Under the pieces are notes generated by a model that worked only from the letters and a program-made list of their open reading frames with translations, was not told the DNA's origin and searched no databases. A stretch of DNA of 64,000 nucleotides, from assembly GCF_025642155.1 (NCBI RefSeq), contig NZ_CP106798.1, positions 7,316,001 to 7,380,000 of the forward strand, read 5' to 3'. This stretch comes from Streptomyces sp. HUAS 15-9 (GTDB taxonomy: Bacteria; Actinomycetota; Actinomycetes; Streptomycetales; Streptomycetaceae). This document shows positions 17,754-26,617 of this stretch, one piece after another. Numbering within the stretch: the first letter of the stretch is position 1; each line of letters begins with the position of its first letter. Position numbers and translations under genes: made by a program.

Positions 17754-18889
17754 CGGACACCCTTGGATCCGCGCGGTCCGCGACGTCGTCCACGGTCGGG
17801 CAGGCCAAGGACAACGCGCTCGGCCGGCTGGCGGAGAGCGAGGCGGCCGACCGGCTGAAGGCCGAGGTGCAGGAGTACCTCGCCGCCCAGGCCCAGCGCA
17901 TGCTGGTCGGCGTCGGCCGCAAGCTGGGCGAGACCACCGGCAAGCTCAACGACATCGCCGAGGGCAAGAGCCCCGGCTTCGCCCGGCTCGCCCTGGACGC
18001 CGGACGCAAGGTCGCCGAGGGCAAGGGCCCCCTGCGCTCCGCGCTGGAGCTCGGCGCCTCGCAGGCCAAGGACAACGTGGTCGGCGCCCTGAAGAACCTC
18101 GGCGGCGGCAAGGGCAAGCGCAAGGGCCGGGCGGGCCAGAAGCCCACGGTCATCATCGAGTACATCGATGTCGGCGTGCCGCTGCGCACCGCCTACGACC
18201 AGTGGACCCAGTACCAGGACTTCAGCACCTTCGCGAAGGGTGTCAAGAGCGCGAGCCGCACCGACGACACGCACTCGGACTGGCAGCTGAAGGTCTGGTG
18301 GTCCAACCGCGGCTGGAAGGCCCACACCACCGAGCAGATACCCGACTACCGCATCCAGTGGTCGTCGGAGGGTGGCAAGGGCAGCACGAAGGGCGTGGTC
18401 TCCTTCCACCGGCTGGAGGACAACCTCACCCGGGTCCTGCTGGTCATGGAGTACTACCCCAAGGGGTTCTTCGAGAAGACCGGCAACATCTGGCGTGCCC
18501 AGGGCCGCCGGGCCCGGCTCGACCTCAAGAACTTCGCCCGCTTCATCACCATCAAGGGCGAGGCCGAGGACGGCTGGCGCGGTGAGATCCAGGACGGCGA
18601 GGTGGTCCTCAGCCACGAGGACGCCGTCGCCGAGGAGGAGGAACAGTCCGACGAGGAGCGGCGCCCGGAGGCGGAGGACGAGAACGAGGACGAATCCGAG
18701 GAGAACGAGGACGAATCCGAGGAGTACGAGGGCGAGGACGAACAGGAGCCGGAGGAGTACGAAGCCGAGGAGGAGTACGACGAGGAGGAGCCGGAGAACG
18801 AGTACCAGGACGAGAATGAGGACGAGTACGAGTCCGAGTCCGAACAGGAACCCGAGGACGAGTATGCCGGGAGCAGGAGCCGTCGATGA
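17750..18889 (+). CDS. gvpZ: SRPBCC-family gas vesicle cluster protein (GvpZ-like) with acidic tail
   Basis: A 379-aa protein. Residues about 1-125 are helical and Ala/Lys-rich. About 130-285 form an SRPBCC/cyclase-like hydrophobic-pocket domain (EYIDVGVPLRTAYDQWTQYQ, VVSFHRLEDNLTRV). The last about 85 residues are almost all Glu, Asp and Tyr, with EDESEE-type repeats. It sits between gvpY and gvpJ with 4-nt overlaps. SRPBCC domains often bind lipids or hydrophobic ligands; its part in vesicle formation is unknown. Confidence 0.82.
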   Translation: MTDTLGSARSATSSTVGQAKDNALGRLAESEAADRLKAEVQEYLAAQAQRMLVGVGRKLGETTGKLNDIAEGKSPGFARLALDAGRKVAEGKGPLRSALELGASQAKDNVVGALKNLGGGKGKRKGRAGQKPTVIIEYIDVGVPLRTAYDQWTQYQDFSTFAKGVKSASRTDDTHSDWQLKVWWSNRGWKAHTTEQIPDYRIQWSSEGGKGSTKGVVSFHRLEDNLTRVLLVMEYYPKGFFEKTGNIWRAQGRRARLDLKNFARFITIKGEAEDGWRGEIQDGEVVLSHEDAVAEEEEQSDEERRPEAEDENEDESEENEDESEEYEGEDEQEPEEYEAEEEYDEEEPENEYQDENEDEYESESEQEPEDEYAGSRSRR

Positions 18890-19359
18890 CGATGTCCAGC
18901 AGGCTGCCGGAGCCGTACGGCCAGAGCAGCAGCGCCAACCTGGCCGACATCCTGGAGCGGGTGCTCGACAAGGGCATCGTCATCGCCGGCGACATCCGGA
19001 TCAACCTGCTCGACATCGAACTGCTCACCATCAAACTGCGGCTCATCGTCGCCTCGGTGGACAAGGCGAAGGAGATGGGCATCGACTGGTGGGAGAGCGA
19101 CCCGGCCCTGTCCACTCGCGCCCGCCGTGACGAGCTCACCAGGGAGAACGCCGAGCTGCGTGAACGGCTGGCCGAGCTCGAGCCGGACCGTGCTCGTCTG
19201 GAGCCGGACCGCTACCGGAAGGAGCCGGACCGTGCTCGTCTGGAGCCGGACCGTGACCGGAAGGAGCCGGACCGTGCTCGTCTGGAGCCGGACCGTGACC
19301 GGAAGGAGCCGGACCGTGCTCGTCTGGAGCCGGACCGTGACCGGAAGGAGGCCCCATGA
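18886..19359 (+). CDS. gvpJ: Gas vesicle protein GvpJ (GvpA family) with EPDR repeat tail
   Basis: A 157-aa minor shell protein. The GvpA-like core at about 19-65 reads LADILERVLDKGIVIAGDI, RINLLDIELLTIKLRLIV, followed by MGIDWWE. A short coiled-coil (about 80-98) leads into four near-identical 14-residue repeats of the form EPDRARLEPDRDRK (99-154) and a final EAP. GvpJ is thought to cap or shape the vesicle cones. The repeat tail is unusual. Overlaps of 4 nt join it to gvpZ and gvpL. Confidence 0.9.
   Translation: MTMSSRLPEPYGQSSSANLADILERVLDKGIVIAGDIRINLLDIELLTIKLRLIVASVDKAKEMGIDWWESDPALSTRARRDELTRENAELRERLAELEPDRARLEPDRYRKEPDRARLEPDRDRKEPDRARLEPDRDRKEPDRARLEPDRDRKEAP
19180..19347 (+). repeat. 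Four tandem 42-bp repeats in gvpJ
   Basis: Four head-to-tail copies of a 42-bp unit coding EPDRARLEPDR(D/Y)RK, in frame. The first copy has Tyr where the others have Asp. Each unit is itself an internal near-duplication (EPDRARL / EPDRDRK). The DNA copies look nearly identical, pointing to recent expansion. Confidence 0.95.
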
Positions 19360-20138
19360 GCGGGATGACCGGTCTGCGATACGTCTACGCGGTCTGCCGC
19401 CCGTTCGACGCGGCCCTGCAGTCCCAGCTGACGGGCGTCGGGGGCACCCCGCCGGGGCTGCTGAGACACCACGGCCTGGTCGCGGTCGTCAGCACGGTCC
19501 CGGAGGGTGACTTCGCCGAACGGCCGCTCCGCGCCCACCTGGAGGACCTGGACTGGCTGAGCGCGACCGCCCGCGCCCATCAGGGTGTGGTCGACGCGCT
19601 CACCACCGTCACCACGCCCCTGCCGCTCCGGCTCGCCACCGTCTTCCGGGACGACAGCGCCGTACGCGTGATGATCGAGGAGCGCGAGGACGACTTCCGG
19701 CGCACCCTCGACCGGGTAGAGGGCCGGGTGGAGTGGGGCGTCAAGGTGTTTCTGGAGCCAGAGCCGGCGGAGGAGCCTGCCGCCCGCCCCGCGCGGCAGG
19801 CCGCCAGCGGCCGGGACTATCTACGGCAGCGCCGGCAGCATGCCCGCTCCCACGAGGACAGATGGCAGACGGCCGAGGACTTCGCCAACCGGCTCCACAC
19901 ACTGCTTTCCCGGCACGCCGAGCAATCCCGGCTGCACGCCCCGCAGAACGCGGCGCTCTCCGCCGCCCGGGGAGAGAACGTGCTCAACGGGGCCTATCTC
20001 GTACCGCGCTCCCGGTCCGAGGAATTCGTGGAACTGGTCGACCGTACGAAGGACGAAGCGCCCGGGATGCGGGTGGAACTCACCGGACCCTGGGCGGCGT
20101 ACTCGTTCACCGGCGATCTGTCGGAGGAGGAGCGGTGA
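19356..20138 (+). CDS. gvpL: Gas vesicle protein GvpL (GvpL/GvpF family)
   Basis: A 260-aa protein, paralogue of gvpF. Motifs include RYVYAVCRPFD, PLPLRLATVFRDD, GRVEWGVKVFLE and ELTGPWAAYSFTGD. A charged insertion of about 40 residues (EEPAARPARQAASGRDYLRQRR) separates the two lobes. By family it is an accessory assembly protein. It starts at ATG 19356 inside the gvpJ stop. Confidence 0.92.
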   Translation: MSGMTGLRYVYAVCRPFDAALQSQLTGVGGTPPGLLRHHGLVAVVSTVPEGDFAERPLRAHLEDLDWLSATARAHQGVVDALTTVTTPLPLRLATVFRDDSAVRVMIEEREDDFRRTLDRVEGRVEWGVKVFLEPEPAEEPAARPARQAASGRDYLRQRRQHARSHEDRWQTAEDFANRLHTLLSRHAEQSRLHAPQNAALSAARGENVLNGAYLVPRSRSEEFVELVDRTKDEAPGMRVELTGPWAAYSFTGDLSEEER

Positions 20139-20326
20139 CCGTCGTCGAACGCAGGGAGGTCGCCCTGGTGGACCTGCTCGACCGGCTGCTCGCCGGGGGC
20201 GTGGTCATCGCCGGGGACATCACCCTGCGCATCGCCGACGTGGACCTCGTCCGGATCGACCTGAACGCCCTGATCAGCTCGGTGAGCGACCAGGTGCCCG
20301 CACCGTGGCCGGAGGTGACGTCGTGA
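20135..20326 (+). CDS. gvpS: Gas vesicle protein GvpS (GvpA family)
   Basis: A 63-aa protein starting at GTG 20135 (GTGA overlap with gvpL). It is the smallest GvpA-like protein of the three in the operon and consists only of the core: LVDLLDRLLAGGVVIAGDIT and ADVDLVRIDLNALISSV. It is probably a minor shell component. It overlaps gvpK by 4 nt. Confidence 0.9.
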   Translation: MTVVERREVALVDLLDRLLAGGVVIAGDITLRIADVDLVRIDLNALISSVSDQVPAPWPEVTS

Positions 20327-20607
20327 CGGAACGCAGGAACCGGATGGACCTCGACCCCGACACGGTCGAGCGCGACCTCGTCAAACTCGTGCTGACCCTG
20401 GTCGAGTTGCTGCGTCAGCTGATGGAGCGGCAGGCGCTGCGCCGCTTCGACACCGGCGAGCTGACCGAGGAACAGGAGGAGCGCATCGGGCTCACCCTGA
20501 TGCTCCTGGAGGACCGCATGGCCGAACTGCGCGACCGCTACGGACTGCGGCCCGAGGACCTCAACCTGGACCTCGGGCCACTCGGGCCGCTGCTTCCGCG
20601 GCAGTGA
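20323..20607 (+). CDS. gvpK: Gas vesicle protein GvpK
   Basis: A 94-aa protein from GTG 20323. It carries the GvpK pattern: VERDLVKLVLTLVELLRQLME, QALRRFDTGELTEEQEERIG and MAELRDRYGLRPEDLNLDLG. This accessory protein is required for vesicle formation in several species. It closes the operon; a convergent small membrane gene begins its 3' end 19 nt away. Confidence 0.93.
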   Translation: MTERRNRMDLDPDTVERDLVKLVLTLVELLRQLMERQALRRFDTGELTEEQEERIGLTLMLLEDRMAELRDRYGLRPEDLNLDLGPLGPLLPRQ

Positions 20608-20626
20608 CCTCACCGCCGCTGCGGGC

Positions 20627-20797
20627 TCACCACCGGTACCAGCGGCTCCTGCTTCCGGTGGCGCTGATACCGCGCACCAGGAATCCCAGCAGCCACAGCA
20701 CGAGTACAGCCAGGGCAATCCACCAGAGCATCTTCACTGCAAATCCGGCACCGAAGAGAATGAGGGCCAAAAGCAGTACGAGCAGGATGGGAACCAT
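20627..20797 (-). CDS. Small hydrophobic membrane protein (56 aa)
   Basis: The start ATG 20797 has GGAGG 7 nt upstream, better supported than the longer frame from 20830. The protein is two back-to-back membrane helices (about 2-20 and 22-42) with a basic Arg/Trp-ended tail. Similar tiny 'hydrophobic proteins' are common in Streptomyces next to stress genes. Function unknown. Confidence 0.75.
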   Translation of the reverse strand: MVPILLVLLLALILFGAGFAVKMLWWIALAVLVLWLLGFLVRGISATGSRSRWYRW

Positions 20798-20813
20798 ATT
20801 GTCAACCTCCTGC

Positions 20814-20840
20814 ATTCCGGGTGTCCCCAAAGCCCGGAAT
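20814..20840 (-). terminator. Perfect 8-bp hairpin between two minus-strand genes
   Basis: ATTCCGGG (20814-20821) and CCCGGAAT (20833-20840) pair around an 11-nt loop, immediately after the methyltransferase stop and 17 nt before the small membrane gene's start. It could terminate or attenuate transcription into that gene. There is no T-run. Confidence 0.45.
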
Positions 20841-21661
20841 CAGGCCTCCGTGCGGCAGATAATTTCCCCGTGGAGTACGGCGAACCAGCCGTCCTCCCGC
20901 CTTCCCCATTCCCGCCAGGCCTCCGAAATGGCCCGGAGTTGCCCGGCGGTCGCATGACCGCCCTCGGTCGCGCGGTCCGCGTACGCGGAGGCGACGGTGC
21001 GGTCCGCCCACAGACCGCTCCACCACGCGCGCTCCTGTGGCGTGGCGTACGTCCAGGTGCTGGACGTGGCCGTGATGTCCGTCAGCCCGGCGGCCAGCGC
21101 CCAGGACTTCAGGCGTCGGCCGGCGTCCGGCTCACCGCCGTTGGCGCGGGCGACCCGGCGGTACAGGTCCAGCCAGTCGTCCAGCCCAGGCACCTGCGGG
21201 TACCAGGTCATCGCCGCGTAGTCCGAGTCTCGTACGGCGATGAACCCGCCGGGCTTCGTGACCCGGCGCATCTCGCGCAGCGCCCGCACCGGGTCGCCGA
21301 CGTGCTGCAGCACCTGGTGCGCGTGGACCACGCAGAACGTGTCGTCGGGGTAGTCCAGGGCGTGTACGTCGGCGACCGCGAAGTCCACGTTCGCCAGGCC
21401 CCGTCCGGCCGCCGTGGCCCGGGCCCGGTCGAGGATCCCCGGCGCGTGGTCGACGCCGGTGACATGCCCGTCGGGGACCAGCGCCGCCAGGTCGGCGGTG
21501 ATGGTCCCGGGGCCGCAGCCGATGTCCAGGATCTTCATATGGGGCTTGAGCGAACCGAGCAGATGGGCCGCCGAGTTGGCGGCGGTCCGCCAGGTGTGCG
21601 AACGCAGCACCGACTCGTGGTGCCCGTGGGTGTAGACGGCGGTCTCCTGCGGCTTCGGCAT
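20840..21661 (-). CDS. Class I SAM-dependent methyltransferase
   Basis: A 273-aa protein from ATG 21661, with GAGAAGGGG upstream. Methyltransf_11/25 features: ILDIGCGPGTITADLA (motif I), VTGVDHAPGIL, and HAHQVLQHVGDPVRALREM (motif for post-SAM strand). It resembles UbiE/MenG-like C-methyltransferases, but the gene is not near quinone genes, so the substrate is unassigned. The longer frame to 21766 lacks a ribosome site. Confidence 0.87.
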   Translation of the reverse strand: MPKPQETAVYTHGHHESVLRSHTWRTAANSAAHLLGSLKPHMKILDIGCGPGTITADLAALVPDGHVTGVDHAPGILDRARATAAGRGLANVDFAVADVHALDYPDDTFCVVHAHQVLQHVGDPVRALREMRRVTKPGGFIAVRDSDYAAMTWYPQVPGLDDWLDLYRRVARANGGEPDAGRRLKSWALAAGLTDITATSSTWTYATPQERAWWSGLWADRTVASAYADRATEGGHATAGQLRAISEAWREWGRREDGWFAVLHGEIICRTEA

Positions 21662-21750
21662 GGCAACCCCTTCTCGTTCTGCAGTACGCACCACGGTAAG
21701 CGCGCGTGCCGAATGATGAGACCTGTGTTTCGCTATGTGGACGGCAGAGG

Positions 21751-23254
21751 TCAGATCAGGGACCATCCCGGATGCACCGGGCGGTACACGGTCAGCCCCA
21801 CGGGCAGCTTCTCCACCGTCACCTCGCCCGCCACCGCGGTGACTTCACCGTCGAACGCGAGAGGTGTGCCGGGTGTGACTCCGGCGAGGCGCAGCCGTCG
21901 CAGCTTGACCGCCCGGTGGGTCGAGGAGCTGGTCAGCGGGCCCGCCGCGGCGGCCGCCAGCAGCCGTAGCGCGGGCCAGTGGCCGCCGTGCACCACACGC
22001 ACGTCCAGCAGCCCGTCCGCCAGATCCACGCGCCGTCCGGGCGTGAGACCCACGCGGTGGTAGGTGCAGTTGCCGATGAACAGCAGCCACAACGGCCTGT
22101 TCCGGCCGCCGACTTCGACCTCCAGCGGATGCCGGTCCGCGCGCAGCACGCGCAGCGCGCCGAGCACACCGGCGGGCCAGCCGCCGATGCGGTGCGACCA
22201 CTTGTCCCGCTCGCGCACCAGCTCCGGATAGACGCCCAGGCTGAGCGTGTTGAGGAAGATGCCCTCCTGGTGCCCGGAGACGAACCGGCCCACGTCCACC
22301 CGCACGGCCTCGCCATGGCGGACCGCCCGCCCCAGGTCCCGTACGTCCTCCACACCCAGGTCGTAGGCGAAGTGGTTGAGGGTGCCGCCGGGCAGCACCG
22401 CGAGCGGCAGGCCGTGGCGCAGGGCGGCCGCGGCGGCCGCGTTCACCGTGCCGTCCCCACCGCACACCCCGAGGGCCAGGGCGCGCGCCGCCGACTTCTC
22501 CAACTCGGCGTTCATGTCCTCCGGTTCGCACTCGACGACCTCCGCCTTCGGCAGCGCGTCCCGCAGCGCGCGCCCGGTCGGCGGTGCCCGAGGCCCGGTT
22601 GGCCACGACCACCAGGCCGTCGCCGTCGGGCAGCGCCGGGGCGTCCGAGCGCGGCCGGGCCGGCGGGGTGAGCTGGGCGCGCGTCGGCACCAGGCCCCGT
22701 ACGGCGAACGCGGCGCCCGCGCCGAGAGCGGCTCCCGCGAGGACGTCGCTCGGGAAATGGACGCCGGTGTAGACGCGGGACATGGCGACCGAGAACGCCA
22801 CCGGCGCGATCACGGCGCCCCAGGCCGGGGACTCCAGGGCCACCCCGGTCGCGAAGGCGGCCGCGGACGCCGAGTGCCCGGACGGGAAGGACGTGGTGAT
22901 CGGCTGCCGCTTCAGCTGCCGCACGAGCGGGACCGGATCCAGGACGGGCCGGGGGCGGCGCACCGAACGCTTGCCGAGGGTGTTGATGGCCAGGGAGGCC
23001 AGGCCCAGGGAGGCGACCCCGCGGGCGGCCGCCCGGCGGGCGCGCGGTGTGCGGACCGCCGACATCGCCGTCGCGGTCGCGAACCACAGCAGCCCGTGGT
23101 TCGCGCTCCGGCTCAGCCGTGGCAGCACGCGTTCGGCGCCCGGCCAGTGCCGCTCCGCAGCTGTCTGGAAGAGGCGGGAGTCGAGGCCGAGCAGCCGGTC
23201 GCGCAGGGCGTGCCGGCCGGGCTTGGGGACAGTGAGATCGACGTCTGGGCTCAT
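21751..23254 (-). pseudogene. PAP2 phosphatase / diacylglycerol kinase fusion, split by a frameshift
   Basis: From ATG 23254 the first frame codes a PAP2 phosphatase (KRSVRRPRP, PSGHSASA, SRVYTGVHFPSD) and the start of a diacylglycerol-kinase domain (VVVANRASGTADRA). The rest of the kinase domain (GGDGTVN, PGGTLNHFA) continues in the next frame and stops at 21751. Adding one GC to the GC run at 22566-22575 rejoins them as a single protein of about 501 aa, the usual length of the Streptomyces PAP2-DAGK fusion. It is therefore a true 2-bp deletion, a sequencing error or, less likely, recoding. The intact enzyme would act on membrane lipid phosphates. Confidence 0.8.
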
Positions 23255-23323
23255 GCCGGGGCGGGTACCCTGAAGTCGCCGTTTCCGTGCGCGGGCGGTG
23301 CGAACGAGTGAGAGGAACCCGGA

Positions 23324-24025
23324 ATGCGCCTGCTCCTCGTCCGCCACGGCCAGACCCCGTCCAACGTCGACTTCCTGCTGGACACCGCCGTACCCGGGCC
23401 CGGTCTGACCCCGCTCGGGGAGCGGCAGGCCGCCGCCCTGCCCCGGGCGCTCGCGGACGAGGACATCGAGGCCGTCTACGCCTCCACCCTGATCCGTACG
23501 CAGCTGACGGCCGCCCCGCTGGCGGCCGCCCGCCGGCACCACGTGCTCGTCCGGGACGGCATCCGCGAGGTGTCCGCCGGGGATCTGGAGATGCTTCCCG
23601 GTGACTCGGAGCGCGGCCGGCTCTACATGGAGATCGTGTTCGCGTGGGCGGCCGGCGACACCGGGCTGCGGATGCCGGGCGGGGAGAGCGGCGAAGAGGC
23701 GCTGAGGCGCTACGACGCCGTGATCGCCGAGGCCGCGCGGAGCGGCGCCTCGACCGTGGCCATGGTCAGCCACGGCGCGGCGATCCGGATGTGGACGGCC
23801 GCCCGCGCCGACAACGTCGACATCCCCTTCGCCGCGGAGCGCCCGCTGGAGAACACCGGTGTGGTGGTCCTGGAGGGCTCTCCGTCCGACGGCTGGAAGG
23901 CCCTGTCCTGGGCGGGAGCGGTCGTGGTGCCCGCGGGGGAGGGCGGCCCGACGGGGCGGCCGCAGCCGCTGGGCCGGGGCGCCCCGGCGACGCACCGGCC
24001 CAGGCCAGGGGACGCGGCCGGATAA
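23324..24025 (+). CDS. Histidine phosphatase family protein (phosphoglycerate-mutase-like)
   Basis: A 233-aa protein starting MRLLLVRHGQTPSN, the RHG phosphohistidine motif. The second catalytic region (TVAMVSHGAAIRMW) supplies the second His, and Glu in IREVSAGDLE is a further active-site residue. Members dephosphorylate sugar phosphates, nucleotides or proteins. The C-terminal about 30 residues are low-complexity. It starts 69 nt from the divergent PAP2-DAGK gene. Confidence 0.9.
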   Translation: MRLLLVRHGQTPSNVDFLLDTAVPGPGLTPLGERQAAALPRALADEDIEAVYASTLIRTQLTAAPLAAARRHHVLVRDGIREVSAGDLEMLPGDSERGRLYMEIVFAWAAGDTGLRMPGGESGEEALRRYDAVIAEAARSGASTVAMVSHGAAIRMWTAARADNVDIPFAAERPLENTGVVVLEGSPSDGWKALSWAGAVVVPAGEGGPTGRPQPLGRGAPATHRPRPGDAAG

Positions 24026-24066
24026 CGGTTTGCGCAGGTGGGGGGCGCCCCGCAGAATGCGTCCCC

Positions 24067-25686
24067 ATGGGACATCTGGAAGCCGCGCACCTCGAGTACT
24101 ACCTCCCCGACGGGAGGGCCCTGCTCGGCGATGTGTCCTTCCGGGTGGGCGAAGGCGCCGCCGTCGCCCTGGTCGGCCCCAACGGCGCGGGCAAGACCAC
24201 CCTGCTCCGGCTGATCTCCGGCGAGCTGAAGCCGCACGGGGGCACGGTCACGGTGAGTGGCGGCCTGGGCGTGATGCGGCAGTTCGTCGGGTCCGTACGG
24301 GACGAGACGACCGTACGCGACCTTCTCGTGTCCGTCGCACCGCCCCGCGTCCGGGAGGCCGCGCGGGCCGTCGACAAGGCCGAGCACGCGATCATGACCG
24401 TCGACGACGAGGCCGCCCAGCTGCGGTACGCGCAGGCCCTCGCCGACTGGGCCGAGGTGCGCGGCTACGAGGCCGAGACGCTGTGGGACATGTGCACCAC
24501 GGCCGCGCTCGGCGTGCCCTACGAGCGGGCGCAGTGGCGGCAGGTGCGCACCCTGTCCGGCGGTGAGCAGAAACGGCTGGTCCTGGAGTCCCTGTTCCGC
24601 GGTACCGACGAGGTGCTGCTGCTCGACGAGCCCGACAACTACCTCGACGTACCCGGCAAGCGATGGCTGGAGGAGCGCCTGAAGGAGACCCGCAAGACGG
24701 TCCTCTTCGTCTCCCACGACCGCGAACTCCTCTCCCGCGCCGCCGAGAAGATCGTCTCCGTCGAACCCGGCCCGGCCGGCGCCGACGCCTGGGTGCACGG
24801 CGGCGGCTTCGCCACCTATCACGAGGCGCGGCGCGAACGCTTCGCCCGCTTCGAGGAGTTGCGCAGGCGCTGGGACGAGAAGCACGCTCAGCTCAAGAAG
24901 CTCGTGCTGAACCTCCGTCAGGCCGCTTCCATCAGCCATGAGCTGGCCTCCCGCTACCAGGCCGCCCAGACCCGGCTGCGCAAGTTCGAGGAGGCCGGGC
25001 CGCCGCCCGAGCCGCCGCGCGAGCAGGACATCACCATGCGCCTGAAGGGCGGCCGCACCGGCGTACGGGCCGTCACCTGCAAGGGACTTGAGCTGACCGG
25101 CCTGATGCAACCCTTCGACCTGGAGGTCTTCTACGGCGAGCGGGTCGCCGTCCTCGGCTCCAACGGCTCCGGCAAGTCGCACTTCCTGCGCCTGCTCGCG
25201 GGCGAGGAGGTGGCGCACACGGGGGAGTGGAAGCTCGGCGCCCGGGTCGTACCCGGCCACTTCGCGCAGACCCACGCCCACCCCGAACTGGAGGGCCGCA
25301 CCCTCCTGGACATCCTCTGGAAGGAGCACTCCCAGGACCGGGGCGCGGCCATGTCCCGGCTGCGCCGCTACGAGCTGACCGGCCAGGCCGAGCAGCCCTT
25401 CGACCGCCTCTCCGGCGGCCAGCAGGCCCGGTTCCAGATCCTGCTGCTGGAACTCCAGGGCGTCACCGCGCTGCTCCTCGACGAGCCCACCGACAACCTC
25501 GACCTGGAGTCCGCCGAGGCTCTCCAGGAGGGTCTCGAGGCCTTCGACGGGACGGTCCTGGCGGTCACCCACGACCGCTGGTTCGCGCGCTCGTTCGACC
25601 GCTATCTGGTCTTCGGCAGCGACGGCCGGGTACGGGAGACACCCGAGCCGGTGTGGGACGAGCGCCGGGTGGAACGCGTCCGGTAG
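24067..25686 (+). CDS. ABC-F family ATP-binding protein
   Basis: A 539-aa protein with two ABC domains and no membrane part. Walker A motifs are GPNGAGKTT (about 38) and GSNGSGKSH (about 367); signatures are LSGGEQKRL and LSGGQQAR; Walker B motifs are LLLDEPDNYLD and LLLDEPTDNLD. The linker between them (LRRRWDEKHAQLKKLVLNLRQ) is the coiled P-site tRNA-interaction region. ABC-F proteins act on ribosomes, as translation factors or antibiotic protectors. The linker is not obviously one of the known resistance types. Confidence 0.92.
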   Translation: MGHLEAAHLEYYLPDGRALLGDVSFRVGEGAAVALVGPNGAGKTTLLRLISGELKPHGGTVTVSGGLGVMRQFVGSVRDETTVRDLLVSVAPPRVREAARAVDKAEHAIMTVDDEAAQLRYAQALADWAEVRGYEAETLWDMCTTAALGVPYERAQWRQVRTLSGGEQKRLVLESLFRGTDEVLLLDEPDNYLDVPGKRWLEERLKETRKTVLFVSHDRELLSRAAEKIVSVEPGPAGADAWVHGGGFATYHEARRERFARFEELRRRWDEKHAQLKKLVLNLRQAASISHELASRYQAAQTRLRKFEEAGPPPEPPREQDITMRLKGGRTGVRAVTCKGLELTGLMQPFDLEVFYGERVAVLGSNGSGKSHFLRLLAGEEVAHTGEWKLGARVVPGHFAQTHAHPELEGRTLLDILWKEHSQDRGAAMSRLRRYELTGQAEQPFDRLSGGQQARFQILLLELQGVTALLLDEPTDNLDLESAEALQEGLEAFDGTVLAVTHDRWFARSFDRYLVFGSDGRVRETPEPVWDERRVERVR

Positions 25687-25759
25687 CCACGGAGGCCGGG
25701 GGGCCGGAATGTTCGTACAGTGGAGGCAGAAAAGCGACCACGACGAGCGGGGCACCATC

Positions 25760-26008
25760 ATGACCGGAGTCGACCCGGACCGTCTGGACGACCAGCAGCT
25801 CATGAAGGAGCTGGAGACGATCCACCGTACGCGCCACGACACCCTGCTGTACGGCTCGAACGACGCACTGCGCGCCCATAACGAGCGCATGGCGCAACTG
25901 GAGGGCGAGTATCTGCGCCGCAATCCGCGCCGCCCGGTCGTCGCAGGCCGCACCCGTGAGGGAGCCCGCGAGCGCGGCTGCGGCGGAGCGGCGGTTCCCG
26001 GTGTCTGA
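25760..26008 (+). CDS. Small conserved protein, DUF6158-like
   Basis: An 82-aa protein from ATG 25760, starting MTGVDPDRLDDQQLMKELE. The conserved part (HRTRHDTLLYGSNDALRAHNERMAQLEGEYLRR) is one helical hairpin and recurs in Streptomyces as a DUF6158-type protein. Function unknown. The tail after residue 62 is low-complexity Arg/Gly and probably not conserved. Confidence 0.7.
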   Translation: MTGVDPDRLDDQQLMKELETIHRTRHDTLLYGSNDALRAHNERMAQLEGEYLRRNPRRPVVAGRTREGARERGCGGAAVPGV

Positions 26009-26058
26009 AGCGCTCTCGGGCATCTGAGGCAGGCGTCCGAGGCGCTCTCGCGCGGGGC

Positions 26059-26595
26059 TCAGACCGCGGCGAACACGTCGAGGAACGCCTCGCAGAACGC
26101 CTCCAGATCACCCGGCTTGCGGCTGGTGACCAGCGTGTTGGGCCCCTCCTCGCAGATCCTGACCCGCTCGTCCACCCAGGTGCCGCCCGCGTTGCGGATG
26201 TCCGTGCGCACACTCGGCCACGAGGTCAGCGTCCGCCCGCGCACGACATCGGCCTCCACCAGGGTCCACGGGGCGTGACAGATCGCGGCGACCGGACGTC
26301 CCAGGTCGAAGAACTCCTTCACGAACGCCACCGCCTTGCCGTCCATCCGCAGGAAGTCCGGATTGGCCACCCCGCCCGGCAGGACCAGCGCGCCGAACGA
26401 GTCCGCCGAGGCCTCGGCGACCACCTCGTCCACGGGGAACCGGTCCGCCCGGTCGAGGTGGTCGAAGGCCTGGATCTCACCGCGCCGCGTCGACACGAGC
26501 ACCGGCTCGTGACCCGCGTCCAGGACCGCCTTCCAGGGATCCGTCAGCTCCACCTGCTCGACGCCCTCGGGCGCCACGAGAAATGCGATGCGCAT
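26059..26595 (-). CDS. DJ-1/PfpI-family protein (type 1 glutamine amidotransferase-like)
   Basis: A 178-aa protein starting MRIAFLVAPEGVEQVEL. The nucleophile elbow AICHAPW contains the conserved Cys followed by His. GALVLPGGVANPDFLR completes the family pattern, and Glu in EGVEQVE may assist. YhbO/PfpI-type proteins are protein/DNA deglycases or stress proteases; the actual activity is debated. It lies upstream of the DUF2795 gene on the opposite side, 22 nt away. Confidence 0.9.
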   Translation of the reverse strand: MRIAFLVAPEGVEQVELTDPWKAVLDAGHEPVLVSTRRGEIQAFDHLDRADRFPVDEVVAEASADSFGALVLPGGVANPDFLRMDGKAVAFVKEFFDLGRPVAAICHAPWTLVEADVVRGRTLTSWPSVRTDIRNAGGTWVDERVRICEEGPNTLVTSRKPGDLEAFCEAFLDVFAAV

Positions 26596-26617
26596 GTCGG
26601 TCGCTTTCCTTCCCGGT

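Noticed and set aside
19180..19347. Possible CRISPR array
   Set aside because: The repeats are in frame, head to tail and without spacers; they code part of GvpJ. The same holds for 28813-29022.
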